Below, in pieces: positions 12,582 to 24,432 of a DNA stretch of 64,000 nucleotides. Position 1 is the stretch's first letter. Each line of letters opens with the position of its first letter. The stretch comes from Bursaphelenchus xylophilus. Taxonomy: Eukaryota; Nematoda; Chromadorea; Rhabditida; Aphelenchoididae. The notes below the pieces were generated by a model that was given only the letters and a program-made list of their open reading frames with translations, had not been told where the DNA came from and ran no database searches. The position numbers were made by a program, and so were the translations under genes. The DNA is taken from the NCBI GenBank assembly GCA_904066235.2, contig CAJFCV020000002.1:9610001-9674000 (forward strand), in the 5' to 3' direction.

Positions 12582-13033
12582 CAGGGGGGAAGTAGTCCAA
12601 GTGCGACGCTCAGATTTTCCCTAAATTTTTCATACACGTCGGGTATGGACTAGATATCAATTCCGGAAAGTTTTAGCTCGCGCTTTGCGGGCGCCGCCGA
12701 GATATCGAACGATTTTTGCTGCCGAGAGAGCACGCTAAACGTGGAGAGCGGTCAGATAGAAATCGCTTTTTTTGGCCATAACTTTAGCAGTTTCGTGCGG
12801 AAAAATTTGATTTTTTGTAGAAAAATTAATTTTTACGGTAGAAATGGGCATGAAACTTTTCGTACCAAAATTCGGCAAAAAGTCCTAAATTTTGGCCGAC
12901 TTTCGATCTAAAAATCTCGTTTATTTCTGCAAAGCGCGAGCTAGGATTCGCGCATATGACTTATAAAAAATTATTCTAAATTTGTGCCAAGTTTCATCAA
13001 AATCTGAGCGTCGCACTTGGAGTACTTCCCCTG
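12582..13033 (-). mobile_element. Family A MITE
   Basis: Reverse-orientation copy with ends CAGGGGGGAAGTAGTCC / GGAGTACTTCCCCTG and a TTA duplication on each side (12579-12581, 13034-13036). Confidence 0.9.
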
Positions 13034-13350
13034 TTAGTCTGAAGAGAGACTCATGAGGAAAGGACAGCAAGAGAAATAAGCGATTTTGACACCCTTTATG
13101 CAATAAAATCTCACAGTAAAATGCAACAGCCTCAAATTTAACAAAAAATGGAGCAAAAATTAGACGGCTTCATTGTACGTACCTTCTACAAATCCCCAAC
13201 AAAAAATTTCTCGAAATTATGGCAAGCGCATTGCAGGAGTACCCAAAATTTTCACCGATCACTGCGGACGAGTGACTATGGGAAATGAGGAGAGACGGCC
13301 ACGGAAAAAATAGGTTTGGGTGGCATACCTACTTCTCATCGCTAATTTTA

Positions 13351-13662
13351 CAGGGGATGAAACTTGGCACAAATTTAGAATAATTTTTTCTGAGATATAT
13401 GCGAGAATCCTAGCCCGCGCTTTGCAGAAACAACCGAGATTTTTAGATCGAAAGTCGGCCAAAATTTAGGACTTTTTGCCGAATTTCGGCACGAAAATTT
13501 TCATGCCTAGTATACCTCTCTCGGCGGGAAAAATCGTTTGATATCTCGGCGGCGCCCGCAAAGCGCGAGCTAAAACTTTTAGGAATTGATGTTTAGTCCA
13601 TACCCGACGTATGTGCAAAATTTAAAGAAAATCGGAGTGTCGCACTTGGAGTACTTACCCTG
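13351..13662 (+). mobile_element. Family A MITE, internally deleted
   Basis: The left end is shortened (CAGGGGATGAAACTTGGC lacks the usual CTCCAAGTGCG stretch) and the middle is missing. The right end is intact (GGAGTACTTACCCTG). Flanks are TTA and TGA. Confidence 0.8.
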
Positions 13663-14330
13663 TGAAAAAATTGATTTTTTTTTTTGAAAAAGTTGCAAAG
13701 AGGTGTCGTTAGATTTGGACCAGAGCTGATTTCAGCAAAAAAATATTTTTTCCGGTATGGTTATAGGCAAAAAACATTCCTTTTCTGCCCTCAATTTTAT
13801 GTCCCATCGCCTAAAAAGTCATTGAAACTCCTTGATTTCCCTTGAAAATCCCAAACAAAAGTTTTCAAGACGATTAAAAATCGAATCGCAATTTCACCAC
13901 ACCAAAAATTGAAAATTGAAAAAATTCAAAAAATGCAGCAGTATTTTAAAAATCACCAAGTTTCCGGTTCCAGCCTGCAACAAACCCCAAACTCAGCCCG
14001 CTATTATTGTTGGGGCACAAACAAGAGATGGGGTTTATCTCCCGCGCCTGAAATTTCCGAAGCGTGTTGTTCAACCGGTATAACGGGCGTTTTTCCGTTC
14101 GATTGACCGACTTTCACTTTTTTTGATACCTTCAACGCGCCGGGGGAGGGGAACCGGTAATTTCGGCGTCAGATCTGCATCCAACAAAAATGCCATTGAA
14201 AGAAGATTTTCGAAGCCGATTGACTGGATCCGAACGGTGGATCTTCTCTTTTTTTCGAATTTGGTTATTCAAGAGAAAAGAGGGAGATTGGAAAAGTGAA
14301 GGTGACGGGGGAGAAAACTGGATGTCATAA
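13663..14330. other. Spacer, no gene recognised
   Basis: Short open frames occur on both strands, but none has splice signals or a recognisable family. Nothing else is seen. Confidence 0.35.
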
Positions 14331-14370
14331 AGACACCCCATCTACCAATAAACATGGTAGATGGGGTGTC
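14331..14370. repeat. Perfect short hairpin
   Basis: GACACCCCATCTACCA and its exact complement enclose a loop of about 7 nt, immediately left of a family A copy. Confidence 0.8.
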
Positions 14371-14374
14371 AAAC

Positions 14375-14824
14375 CAAGAGGAAGTACCCCAAGTGCAACG
14401 CTCAGATTTTCTTTAAATTTTGCACACACATCGGGGATGGACTAAATATCAATTCCTGAAAGTTTTAGCTTGCGCTTTGCAGGCGCCGCCGTGATATCGA
14501 ACGATTTTTGCCGCCGAGATAGTGCGCTAAACGCGGAGAGCGGTCAGAGAGAAAAACGTTTTTTGGCCATAACTTTCCTAGTTTCGCGCGGAAAAAATTG
14601 ATTTTTTGTAAAAACATTACCCTTTACAGTTGAAATAGGTATGAAACTTTTCGTGCCGAAATTCGACAAAAAGTCTCAAATTTTCGCCGACTTTCGGTCT
14701 AAAAATCTCGGTTGTTTCTGCAAAGCGCGAGCTAGGATTCTCGCATATATTGTAGAAAAAATTATTCTAAATCTGTGCCAAGTTTCATCAAAATCTGAGC
14801 TTCGCACTTGGGGTACTTCCCCTG
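14375..14824 (-). mobile_element. Family A MITE
   Basis: Full-length reverse copy. The left end is slightly decayed (GAGGAAGTACCCCAAGTGC); the right end GGGGTACTTCCCCTG is followed by TTA. Confidence 0.88.
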
Positions 14825-15389
14825 TTAATTTCTGATAGGTCTCGTCAAAATCTGCGAATCGCAGGTCAAACATTTCGTCTAGCATCAAAAACCTGACTTT
14901 TCAAAAGTCAATTTTCCCATTTTCAAATCAAATTTTGTAGCCCATAAAATGGCTGACAAGGCAATCTACCCATCAACTATGCCTTCCAGGAAATCTGTGC
15001 AAAACAAGAAGATAACCACCGAGAGTCTACCTAAAGACCTCCGAGCCCTCTCTTCTTCATCTCCCCTTCCGAAATTCAGGTCGCGGTTTTCTTAAACCCA
15101 TGATTTAAATAGTCAAATGAAAGGATCCGAGTGGAATTTTCGCTGGTCATTCGCCGGGTTTACACAACATTAACGTCGTGTAATTGTCATGTTACAAAAG
15201 ACCGAGGGTGTTCCTTTTGAATTAGGTGAAATTTACGCCGAAAACATGGGTTTTGAGGTTAATGGAAGGTTAGAAATTACTTGGAACAACAGTTTTCGTA
15301 GATTCTAAAATTTCTGAAAGCTTTTCAAGTCAGAAAACTTTCGCTTCGGAACCAAAAAATTTTTTGATTTCGAGATGAATTTCCTTTAA

Positions 15390-15980
15390 CAAGGAAAGTA
15401 CTTTTATGGGGGCTCCTACTTTTTGACGGGACATACCTCAAAAAATCAGAAAAAATGCGCTGATCAAGGATATATAAATCTTAGCTGCCCATTTTAGGTT
15501 TTTAAGGGTGAAAATGCCCAAAAACTGGTTTAATTTCCCTACAAAAGGCAGACATTCGAAACGATAAAAAGCGCAGTCCGTCTCTTCCTTCGGAAGAGAG
15601 CGATGTGGCCGAGTGGCTAGTGCCGTAGTTTGGGAATCAAGAGGGGAACGCCGCATGGGTTCGATTTCCCTTTTGGGCTGAATCAACTTTTTTTGAAGAT
15701 GAAGGTTGGAAAAATAAATTTTTGTGCCAAGACTGATTTATTATGCCTTAGAAACTCAATAAACATCATTTTAAGCCAAAATAAAAATTGTAAACCTTTG
15801 AAAAAATTAAGCGAAAAGGGGTTCATATAGGACTTTAAGTCAACTTCCGATTGAGTTTTCACCCCTAAAAACCTAAAATGGGCAGCTAAGATTTATATAT
15901 CCTTGATCAGCACATTTTTCCTGATTTTTTGAGATATGTCCCGTCAAAAAGTAGGAGCCCCCATAAAAGTACTTTCCTTG
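15390..15980. mobile_element. Family B MITE carrying a tRNA-like insert
   Basis: Inverted ends CAAGGAAAGTACTTTTATGG / CCATAAAAGTACTTTCCTTG are flanked by TAA on both sides. The arms are about 130 bp (through the TTTGACGGGACATA and TGGGCAGCTAAGATT blocks). The loop contains a tRNA-like sequence. The TNA duplication and the resemblance of its ends to family A suggest both belong to one PIF/Harbinger-like group. Confidence 0.85.
15599..15682 (+). pseudogene. tRNA-like sequence (decayed class II tRNA or SINE head)
   Basis: An A box, TGGCCGAGTGG, is perfect at 15606-15616, and a B-box-like GGTTCGATTTC starts at 15658. The spacing fits a tRNA with a long variable arm such as Leu or Ser. However, the T stem, anticodon stem and acceptor stem do not pair properly, and no convincing anticodon can be placed. 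A T-run follows at about 15687. I read it as a tRNA pseudogene or tRNA-derived SINE head captured in the loop of a MITE. Confidence 0.5.
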
Positions 15981-16502
15981 TAAGAAATGGTCTAAGAATA
16001 TGTTATAGGATTCCTTTTCACCTTGGCATACCAAATTTAGACCTTTTTCAACTTCTTGGACATCAATTTGCTAAAAATATTTTTTGCGTATAAAATGTCA
16101 CCTTACCAAAACTTTGCCAGATCACTCTCAAAATTTTTTTGGTCTTCCTTGCAAGGATTACCTATCAAAAAAATCACTTTACGCCATGAAATCACAAAAA
16201 ATCCATCAATTTTATATTATCCATGACCTTTTCTAATATTTATTGCAAAATAATAAAAAAACCTTTGTTATCTCTAAATAAAATAAAATATCTAAGAGTA
16301 GAACCAAATATAGTGAATGTGTCGTCATTAATAACCGAATATCACAGTGAAAATCGAGAAAAAATTGAGATTTTGCTAAACAAGGCCGATTCGGACGGTA
16401 AAATAAGGTAAATTTCGTTGAGAAAATAACTGTGATAAAGCCAGACGTGTTTCATAGACGTGGTACCCAAGGATATTCAATTTAAAACCATCACGGGTCT
16501 GT
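15981..16502. other. Downstream flank of TMEM41B
   Basis: Contains a dispersed-motif copy at 16213-16227. A coding-looking stretch at about 16280-16410 (with ILLNKADSDG) has a GTAAAT after it but no identifiable partner exons. No gene is called. Confidence 0.35.
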
Positions 16503-17599
16503 TTAGTCGCCCTTAACCTTCAGCTTTTTATAGAAAATTGGAGCGATTGAGAGGGCTGCGAAGAAGGCCAAGGTTAATATCGAATGATAGCTCCAGACAA
16601 CGTTGGCGTTGGTCATTTGTTGGAGGGTTGTGCCGGCTTGAATAAAGAGGAAGGATGGGGGCGCTACACCGAAGAAAGTGCCAAAAAAGAAGGGTAAAAT
16701 TGGGACATCGACTACTGGAGAGGCGATGTTTATGAACCAATTAGGGAGGATCGGTGTTACTCGAAGGAAAATTATGTAGTTCAGGAGATTCTCTTGATGT
16801 TTCTTGATCTACAAACAGCGATATTACCCAAAATACCAAGAACTAAAAATTTTCTGACAAAATTATATTGAAGTAGGTATCAATCTCGAAGATTTGCTCA
16901 AAAATCGAAAATTTCTGTAGAACAATGGCGATAATCTTTATAAAAATCAAATAGCACTCCTCAACGCATCTTTTGACCTAAAAACCAATCAATAATATAA
17001 AAAACCAACCTCATTTTGCCAAGCCTTGAGCTTCTCCGGGAAATACTTCATAACCAGGTTCCTGCCTAATGAATATGACAGATAATAGCATACTGCTGCA
17101 CCACATGCCGAACACTGAAACACAAATGAAATTTAAGCGACCAAAAACAAGAAAATCGCAATACTTCGACAAAATTTATATCATCCATGACCTACCGTGC
17201 AAACTAATGTTAAAGCAACGTAGAATGGGAACAAATATCCACTCAAAATGGTCAAGAATATCGATCCAGGGATGGCAAAAGATTGCAGTCTAAAATTGAA
17301 GGCAATTATCGTCTTCTCAGCGAGAAAAATTACTTACACTATGTAAACACATGTGACTCCGGCCAAAACTGTGTAGAAATACTTCTCTTTATAGTGAGAC
17401 AGCACTCTGCCTAAAAGTTTAGCCTCTTCGAGGTTCGTAGGATACTTGAATTGAGCCCGTTCTTCTCTAAACATCAAAATCAATAAAAAAAATTGTAAAC
17501 TTACTCTGTGAGTTTGGGGAAATTAAGATAGATGCCATAAAGAACACTGGTGTATAAAACAATCACTAATATTGCAACAAAACCTCGTGTGGACACCAT
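16503..17599 (-). CDS. TMEM41B: TMEM41B-like VTT/DedA-domain membrane protein
   Basis: The TMEM41/VMP1 family are ER phospholipid scramblases needed for autophagosome and lipoprotein formation (established for the family). Minus-strand exons 17505-17599, 17338-17466, 17196-17289, 17010-17114 and 16503-16808 join in frame to 242 aa. Diagnostic stretches are FAIPGSIFLTILSGYLFPF, CSACGAAVCYYLSYSLGR, then NYIIFLRVTPILPNWFINIA and FFGTFFGVAPPSF followed by AGTTLQQM, all closely matching the human protein. Several hydrophobic segments fit the VTT fold. The protein ends in a lysine-rich tail (YKKLKVKGD) typical of ER residents. The start at 17599 is the first Met; the frame is open about 100 nt upstream without another Met, and an acceptor lies near 17768, so a short untranslated leader is likely. 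Confidence 0.95.
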
Positions 17600-17939
17600 T
17601 GTTTGTACAGTTGCCTTCCGTTCGTCGGGTGATGTTTTTGCGATAAGGAAATTTGGGAGAGAAAGACGACACTCGGACCCGTTGAGGTATAAGTTAAAAC
17701 TCGTCCAAAATCGAGACGGTTACTGCGATTTTGATAATGAAAAAGAACGTTTGATAACCCGAGTACCTGAAAAGAGCGTTTAAAATTGATATTGGAAATT
17801 AAAACCGAATAATTTTATCTTATCTTCAATGTTGCTCATGAATAATATAAAATTGCTTAAAAAACAACAAAAAAACTTTCAGATCTTACAATTTTACTAC
17901 AGTAAAAATAGATAGAGGCAACTGAGAACCTTTTACAAC
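17600..17939. promoter_or_regulatory. TMEM41B upstream region
   Basis: Presumed promoter and leader of TMEM41B. It has a TTTTCAG acceptor (minus strand) near 17768, likely a spliced-leader site, and a motif copy at about 17837-17852. No other coding content. Confidence 0.4.
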
Positions 17940-18316
17940 CAGAGATTGCCACGGCTCCGGAGCCGGAAATTTTGGGGTCGGCTCCGGCTCCCGAGCCCAA
18001 AGTCGGAGCCAGGCTTCCCAGCGGTCAGAAAAGTAAAAATTTCGTGATCTTGTTAAACCAAATTGCTTGAAAAAACACTGCGGAGGATGTGACTTGACTG
18101 CAGAAACGTTGGCTGTATGATCTCTGGCACTAATAACTTTTATTTTCGGAAAAAATTTTTAAAAAAACATTTTGCATAGGAGCCGGGATTCGGAGCCGGA
18201 GGCCTTTTTAAATTTTGCACGGAGCCAAGAGCCGGAGCTGCAAATTTGGCCTTGGCTCCGGCTCTGGGAGCAAAGAGCCGGAGCCGGAGCCAAAATTTTG
18301 ACCGTGGCAATCTCTG
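17940..18316. mobile_element. hAT-like MITE with GGCTCC-rich arms (family E)
   Basis: Ends CAGAGATTGCCACGG / CCGTGGCAATCTCTG are flanked by a perfect 8-bp duplication TTTACAAC (17932-17939 and 18317-18324). The arms are rich in repeated GGAGCC/GGCTCC hexamers. An 8-bp duplication with a CAGAG end is the signature of the hAT superfamily. Confidence 0.88.
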
Positions 18317-18970
18317 TTTACAACCCACATAAAGTCGAATTTCGACTAAAGATAACACGCAAACATCAATTTTCCTTGAACAACGTCCTATAAATCGACC
18401 TTCGGCAAAGCGCGTAAAAACCTCCAAAAAGACAGGTAAAAAAACGATAATTACCCGCAGGCTAAAGGCTTTGCTCTCACGAGTATTTATCGCATGGAAC
18501 ACACAATTCTCCAAGGATTTCCGGCTTGATAAATCGATTAAGCTAAAGGGCAACATTGAAGTCCTAGTGTAATATAAAAACTAATGAAGTTGAAAACATA
18601 ACGCGCCGAAACGTAATAAATTTACTTTACTGCTACTTTCAATTCTCGGACCACTTTTTTTGAAACGTCAAAAATTATTTTGCAGACCAAAAAATAAATT
18701 TTGTTGCGCAATGTCACTATCGATTTTTGACGAAATGTCAAAGTTGCCAAAATGAGATTTTTGGCTTCTGAAATCTTGAATGATTGTATAAAGCAGTCAC
18801 TAAACACACAACTGTCTATCTAATCTTCACTTTATTCATAACAGCATCAATCAATAACAACAAGAAGCCGAGGTCTACAAAAAAGTAGAAAAAGAAATGT
18901 ACAATTGCAATAAAAGTGTGTCAAATATGTTAATTTATAGATTTATTTTGTGCGTTCGTGTCTCCTAAAG
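18317..18970. other. Spacer 3' of the saposin gene
   Basis: A minus-strand open frame (18140-18556) has no recognisable family. A dispersed-motif copy is at 18562-18577 (-). AATAAA on the minus strand (18952-18957) probably ends the saposin-domain transcript. Confidence 0.4.
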
Positions 18971-20399
18971 TCATCGACGGAATATTGCCAGTGCTGTGAG
19001 TATTACAGTGAAGAACAGTGGGGCTGAAAAATCGGAAACCATCACCATGGATAATATAAATAAAAAGTTGTGGAAATGGAAAATACCGGTGAAATCGGCT
19101 TATGAAAAAAGTTCAAAAAGTCTTTAAAAGGTTGTAGAGCTAAACTACGGAGTTCCAAACTAAACCGGTGAAAAAATTTAGCATTTTTTGATATTGCAAT
19201 TTTTGACTAGACCTAACCTAAAATAAGGTCCGAAAGGTGGGAAAAACAAGCAAAAATCCCCATGTTTTTGATAGTAGGTATTACCATGATAATAAACTGG
19301 CCTAGTAAATCGAGAAACCCAAAGAAAATAGGCGAAAAGTTTGTCAAATTGAGAATTTTTGTCCGAAAACCCCAAAAAGTCGGGTTTTTAATCAAAACTC
19401 GTCGAAAAAATTTATTTTTTGTCAACAAATTATTTGCGCAGTGACTTTAAAATACTCTTTACATAATCTATTTTCTTTCCCAATCTCATTTTTGTGCCCA
19501 ACCACCCACCAAAATCTCAAATTTTCCTCTCAATTATAATCACCTTTCGAATCGGCCGAATTGAACTGTTTGAAGCCGTTGCTATCCCCATGTTTGCTGG
19601 TGTAGAACGCGGTCTCGATGTTCGAACTGATCGGTGTTTGTGTTTTCACCTCCAGCGTCGTTCGGAATTCGCGCGGTTTCTCGTTTTTCTTGCACATTTT
19701 CTGCTCCACGCACATTTCCTCGACGGTTTTCGTGTCGAGCTGTTTCAATTTCTCATCGTCAATGTCTTCGCGGCATTTGTCGATCTCTTCGGGGGATCGG
19801 AGAAGTGTGCAGGACATGAAGAGCTGCTGAAATTGGAAATGGAGATTAGAAATGAGAGTTATATGGCTCTTGACGGGGGAAATGATGATTTTAGGCTTGA
19901 ATACGGTGATTTTGGCCGATTTTTTTGATTTTAAAAAATAAATTAGCCATTGGGTTGCATGATAATTGCCTTAAAATGAAATTTCTGATGTCTAAAAAAG
20001 AACGAACACTAATTTTTCCGAAAAAAATCAAAAAATCTCGTTTTTCAAAATATAAATTTTGATGACTAAAACAACATTTTTGCTCTATAGAATCCCTTCC
20101 AAATCAAATATGAAGCCTTAAAATTCATATTCGACCTATTTACACCCCCAAATTTTCAATTTCACACCGAAAACTCCCGATTTTCAAAAACATTTTTATC
20201 TTGAACTCACTTCTTTGAACGCTTTCCCATCTTTCATTTTGGACTCCTGGAAATGTGAGATCACGCTGTGACAAAGCGAACACATCTCTGACCTTGGTAT
20301 TAACTCAAAGTTCATCCATTCTTGATCTGGATGTATTTCGAAGGCGTTTAAAATTGCGATGAAGAGGAGAAAACTGCATATCCTTATCATTTTTGACAT
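18971..20399 (-). CDS. Secreted saposin B-type domain protein with GPI-like tail
   Basis: Saposin-fold proteins bind or disturb lipids; the role here is unknown. Minus-strand exons 20211-20399, 19544-19826 and 18971-19023 join in frame to 174 aa. It has an N-terminal signal peptide (basic MSKMIR, then a run through SFLLFIAIL), then CSLCHSVISHF and further cysteines in CTLL, KCRED, MCVEQKMC, giving the CxxC...C...C...C pattern of a SapB domain. A Ser/Asn/Lys-rich linker follows. The last exon adds APLFFTVILTALAIFRR, a hydrophobic tail that looks like a GPI-attachment signal or a single membrane anchor. The ATG is 9 nt after a TTTTTTCAG, consistent with spliced-leader addition. Without splicing at 19543 the frame would stop two codons later and lose the tail, so the last intron is the least certain part. 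Confidence 0.8.
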
Positions 20400-22212
20400 C
20401 TTTTGAACTGAAAAAAATGTTGAAAATTAAATTAGAATTATTTTTAATCCACGAGAAAAAATGTAAAATACGGATTGATCAATTTTCACCTAAAAAATTA
20501 AATTTCGAAAAATTCAAAAAATTAAAAAAAATTCTGCAACTTTAAAAAATATATATATCGAAGTTTTGCCAAAACATTATATATACTCCACAAATCAACC
20601 CCTGAAATTTTTAGCTCTCAGTTGGCAGAGACAGCCGAGATATTCAACAATTTTGTCTTTGCAGACGAGAGACCATGGAAAATTCGGAGAGACGGTCAGA
20701 CAAATTGTTTTTCGGCCATATCTTGGCTTATTGCTGCGGGGAAAAGACAGTTTCTTCTGGGTAATGTCTACACATTCTTGGAAATAAGACTTTCGTTTTC
20801 CATTACTTATGAATCGAGTATTCGGAAATTTTCGAACTAAAAAAGTGGCTGACCTCTGCAAATGGCAAGTCAAAAATCTCTGTCATTTCTTGAAAAATTC
20901 TAACCTAAATTTGCCTCAAATTTTATGAAGCCCTAGGGTTCGAAAGCTGACCAAAAATCGATGAAAGTTACTCTGATTTTTGCTCTTTTTATATCGCCCC
21001 ACAACCGTCGTATTTCAATAAAAATAACTTTGTAAAAACCCCAACAAATCGGTGTAAAATTATAAGCCCCACCTAAAATTTAAAACTTCTTTAAAATAAG
21101 CACTCCCCAGCGGCTAATCGACTTGAATTTCCTCACCGAAAGAGCTCGAAAACAATCAACTTGAGGGTGAAATTGAATTCAGTCAGCGGTGAAAAAACAA
21201 ATCTCTAAGTTGAGGGGAAAGGTTGGGGTGCAATATGGAAGAATTTAATGGGTTAAATGTTCCAAACTTTCTTCGATATTACAAAAAAAAACAGGCGTAA
21301 GGGCCTTTGGGAGTGATCATATGAAGGGGTTTCTTTAATTTACAATTTTTTGGCGCTTCCATTCGAGAAAAACAGACAATACGGAACTTTAGGTTGCGTG
21401 TAGAAGGAAAGGTATTTTCATGAGACTTGAGCCAAATTTAGATCGTATTTTTCGAACGTAACTTTAGTATATGACAGACTCGAAATTTTTAGCTTGCGCT
21501 TTGTAGGAACGACCAAGATTTTTGGGTCGAAAATCTAGCTTTTTTTGCCAATTTTGGCGTGAAAAGTTGAATACCTATTCCTATTGTAGAGGTGATGTTT
21601 CCACAAAAAAATCTATTTCTTTTTCATGCGGACAAAAAACATTTTTGAGCTGAATTGGCGCAGATAATGCCAAAAAAAGCGTTTTTCTCCTTGACCGCTC
21701 TCCGGATTTTCCGCATTATCTCGTCGACAAAGATCAGCTTTGTATGCCAATTACGAGCTAATATTTTCAGGATTTAATCCATGGGCTAGCCAAAATGTCT
21801 ATGCAAAATTGGAGAAAATTTTGAGCGACTCACATTGCTAAATTTGTAAAAAACCAGTCCCAGTCTGATATTTGAAAAAAGCAGTTCAAATTCATGCAAT
21901 TTAAAAAATTTGACAAGAAAATTAGAGTTAGATTTAATGAAGGGTCTTTCAAAACCTACAAAGTAACTTCAAAAAGTATGAAGATTATACTTTTGTCGAT
22001 TGTGGCGTGTTTACATAAAGGGTCAACGGACGAAAAACTTTGATTTTTTACAGTAAAGAAAAGGTGCGAAAAGAAGATAATTAGTAATTTATTAGCATCG
22101 ACAAAAGTTTCGCCAAAGTCGAACTGCTATTTGCTATTTATTGCTTTTCTTATTGTTTTGATTAGCTGACGTTAGAAACTAGTGTATGAACACAATTTAA
22201 AAAAAAATTTTG
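20400..22212. other. Gene-poor region with decayed repeats
   Basis: Remnants of the family A interior (GACCGCTCTCC and TTAGCTTGCGCTTTG type blocks) are visible around 20600-20880 and 21480-21830. Open frames here lie within repeats. No gene is supported. Confidence 0.4.
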
Positions 22213-22213
22213 T

Positions 22214-22658
22214 AAGGAAAGGCTGCCAAATGATAGCGAGGCGCAGATTTTTTTAAATTTTGCGCACACCTCGGGTCACACATCAATCTCTGAAAGTTTT
22301 AGCTCGCGTTTTGCAAGCGCAGCGGAGATATTGACCGATCTTTGTTTCCGAGAGAGTACGCGACATGCGGAGAGCGGTCAGAGAGAAGAACACTTTTTGG
22401 CCATAACTTTACTAGTTTCGCGCGGAAAAAATTGTTTTTTTGTGGAAACATTACTCTCTGCGGTAAAAATAGGTACAAAACTTTTCATGCAGAAATTCGC
22501 CAAAAAAGTGTTGCATTTTTGCAAACTGAGAGTTAAAAATCTCGGTCATTTTTGCAAAACCAGGGCTAGGATTCTCGGATATAGATTAGAAAAAAATTTT
22601 CTAAAGTTGTGTCAAGTTTCATCAAAATCTGAGCGTTACACTTGGGGTACTTCCCCTG
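22214..22658 (-). mobile_element. Family A MITE, diverged
   Basis: Reverse copy with a decayed left end and an intact right end, GGGGTACTTCCCCTG, followed by TAA. Confidence 0.75.
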
Positions 22659-23758
22659 TAAATAAAATTCAAAATTTCCGCAGCGACTTCCTGATTTTTG
22701 TTCTAGCGACAAACACTTTTCGGCGATCGCACCCGCGACATCGGCAAAAAAAAATCTACGGACTTTATGGCGCGACTAGTAGCTTAGGAAAAAATAATTT
22801 AAATTTGTAGCGATTTTCGTCAAAATTTGAGCACTTTGACCAGTCTTCATAATAAGTATAAGTTGGTCATCTTTGAAGCCTTATAAAAACTGTTGTGTAA
22901 AGCCTTTCCATACAAAACTTATATCAGCAGATAGCGTTTTCAACGTTCTTTTAGATGATATAAACAGCAATTCTAAACTCCTATTCTAACATGTAAAAAA
23001 TACAAAACAAAAAAAAACGGCGGAGTCATACTTCTAAACCTAATAAAAAAAGAAGCTTGTTTTGCCAATCAATTTTCTTGCTTGCAACAGAGCCTGTAAG
23101 AAAAGGAAAAATAGAAAAGTAAAATTCTTGGTCCCCAGCAAACGATAAGGTTATATAGTTCAGATAAAATATATTTTTGTTGTAATCGACCGCCTGACCC
23201 ACCAAATAAATCTACTATAACAAAACCGACAAAAAAGAAAGCGCAGGAGGAAAAGATAGCCACTGATCAAAGACGGCTAATTTTATCTCCTTTTATAGTC
23301 GGTTGTTGTTTGACCGGCCAGTAAACAGTAATATACCAGAAAGTTCTTACGAAACCTTCCGGAATCCGAAAAGTCACGTTCTTAGTCATCGCGACGCTTT
23401 ACACTCGGCTAGCCGTAGTTTAGAACCGATAAAAATAAACATTTTGAACTCGAGTTAATTGAAAACGTATTTGGAACCAAGGGAACTGATATCAAATGAA
23501 GGATGAACATGATGACCTTGATTAAAATCATCCGATGGAACAGAATGAACGCTGATTCAAAGGAATAACCTTTCCCCTTTTGATGGAAAGTGGACGAAAG
23601 GAAGTTGTGAACGGCTTTCTAGAAGTTGAAAGGGATGCGGTACAACGTTTGCAAACATATCGAAATTTTTGTTATTGAAGAGACCGCTCGTTCTTGAAGT
23701 TTGAAGGCACAGAAGAAATTTTAAAATTCGCCGCAAAGCTTTTGATGACACAATTTAA
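22659..23758. other. Spacer, no gene recognised
   Basis: Short AT-rich open frames only; no splice-consistent coding series. Confidence 0.35.
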
Positions 23759-24206
23759 CAGGGGAAGTACTCCAAGTGGGACGCTCAGATTTTGATGAAA
23801 CTTGACACAAATTTAGAATAATTTTTTCTAAGATATATACGAGAATCCTAGCTCGCGCTTTGCAGAAACAACCGAGATTTTTAGATTGAAAGTCGGCAAA
23901 AATGTAAGACTTTTTGCGGAATTTCGGCACGAAAAGTTTCATGCCTATTTCTACCCTAAAGGAAAATGTTTCTACAAAAAATCAAATTTTTCCGCACGAA
24001 ACTGCCAAAGTTATGGCCAAAAGCGTTTTTCACTCTGACCGCTCTCCGCGTATAGCGTGCTCTCTCGGCGGCAAAAATCGTTCGATATCTCGGCGGCGCC
24101 CGCAAAGCGCGAGCTAAAACTTTCAGGAATTGATATTTAGTCCGTACCCGACGTGTGTGCAAAATTTAAAGAAAATCTGAGCGTCGCTCTTGGGGTACTT
24201 CCCCTG
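23759..24206 (+). mobile_element. Family A MITE
   Basis: Full-length forward copy, ends CAGGGGAAGTACTCC / GGGGTACTTCCCCTG. Flanks are TAA on the left and TTA on the right. Confidence 0.9.
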
Positions 24207-24277
24207 TTAGTTGCTATTAAGACGTATAACATTTCCATAAAAAAGTAAAAAGTTACTGAGCAAGTGAACAAAGTACG

Positions 24278-24432
24278 ATCAGTCTGTCCGAAAAATAATG
24301 AGCACAATGTCGCTAGGCCGATCACGTCGCTGAAGTAAAAATCAATTTGATCTTGTCACGACACAATGAATTTTCTAGGGAGTGATGCAATTTTTGATGC
24401 GACATTGCGCTCCCTATTTTCCGGACATATTG
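24278..24432. mobile_element. Family C MITE
   Basis: Left end ATCAGTCTGTCCGAAAAATA with an internal GCACAATGTCGC block; the right end is diverged (TATTTTCCGGACATATTGA). Confidence 0.6.

Noticed and set aside
15599..15682. Functional tRNA-Ser or tRNA-Leu gene
   Set aside because: A and B boxes are good, but the anticodon, T and acceptor stems do not pair and no anticodon can be assigned.
16280..16410. Possible exon with ILLNKADSDG resembling EHD-type GTPases
   Set aside because: Only a ten-residue resemblance, no P-loop or neighbouring exons; not enough to call.
18140..18556. 138-codon minus-strand open frame next to the TMEM41B upstream region
   Set aside because: Half of it lies in the GGCTCC-rich arm of a hAT-like MITE; the rest has no family or consistent splice partners.
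23914..24117. Open frame with [20 protein letters not shown], repeated in similar form at 32045-32242, 60260-60460 and elsewhere
   Set aside because: The similar peptides come from the interior of family A MITEs in the same orientation. They have variable starts, stops and frames and are not a protein family.
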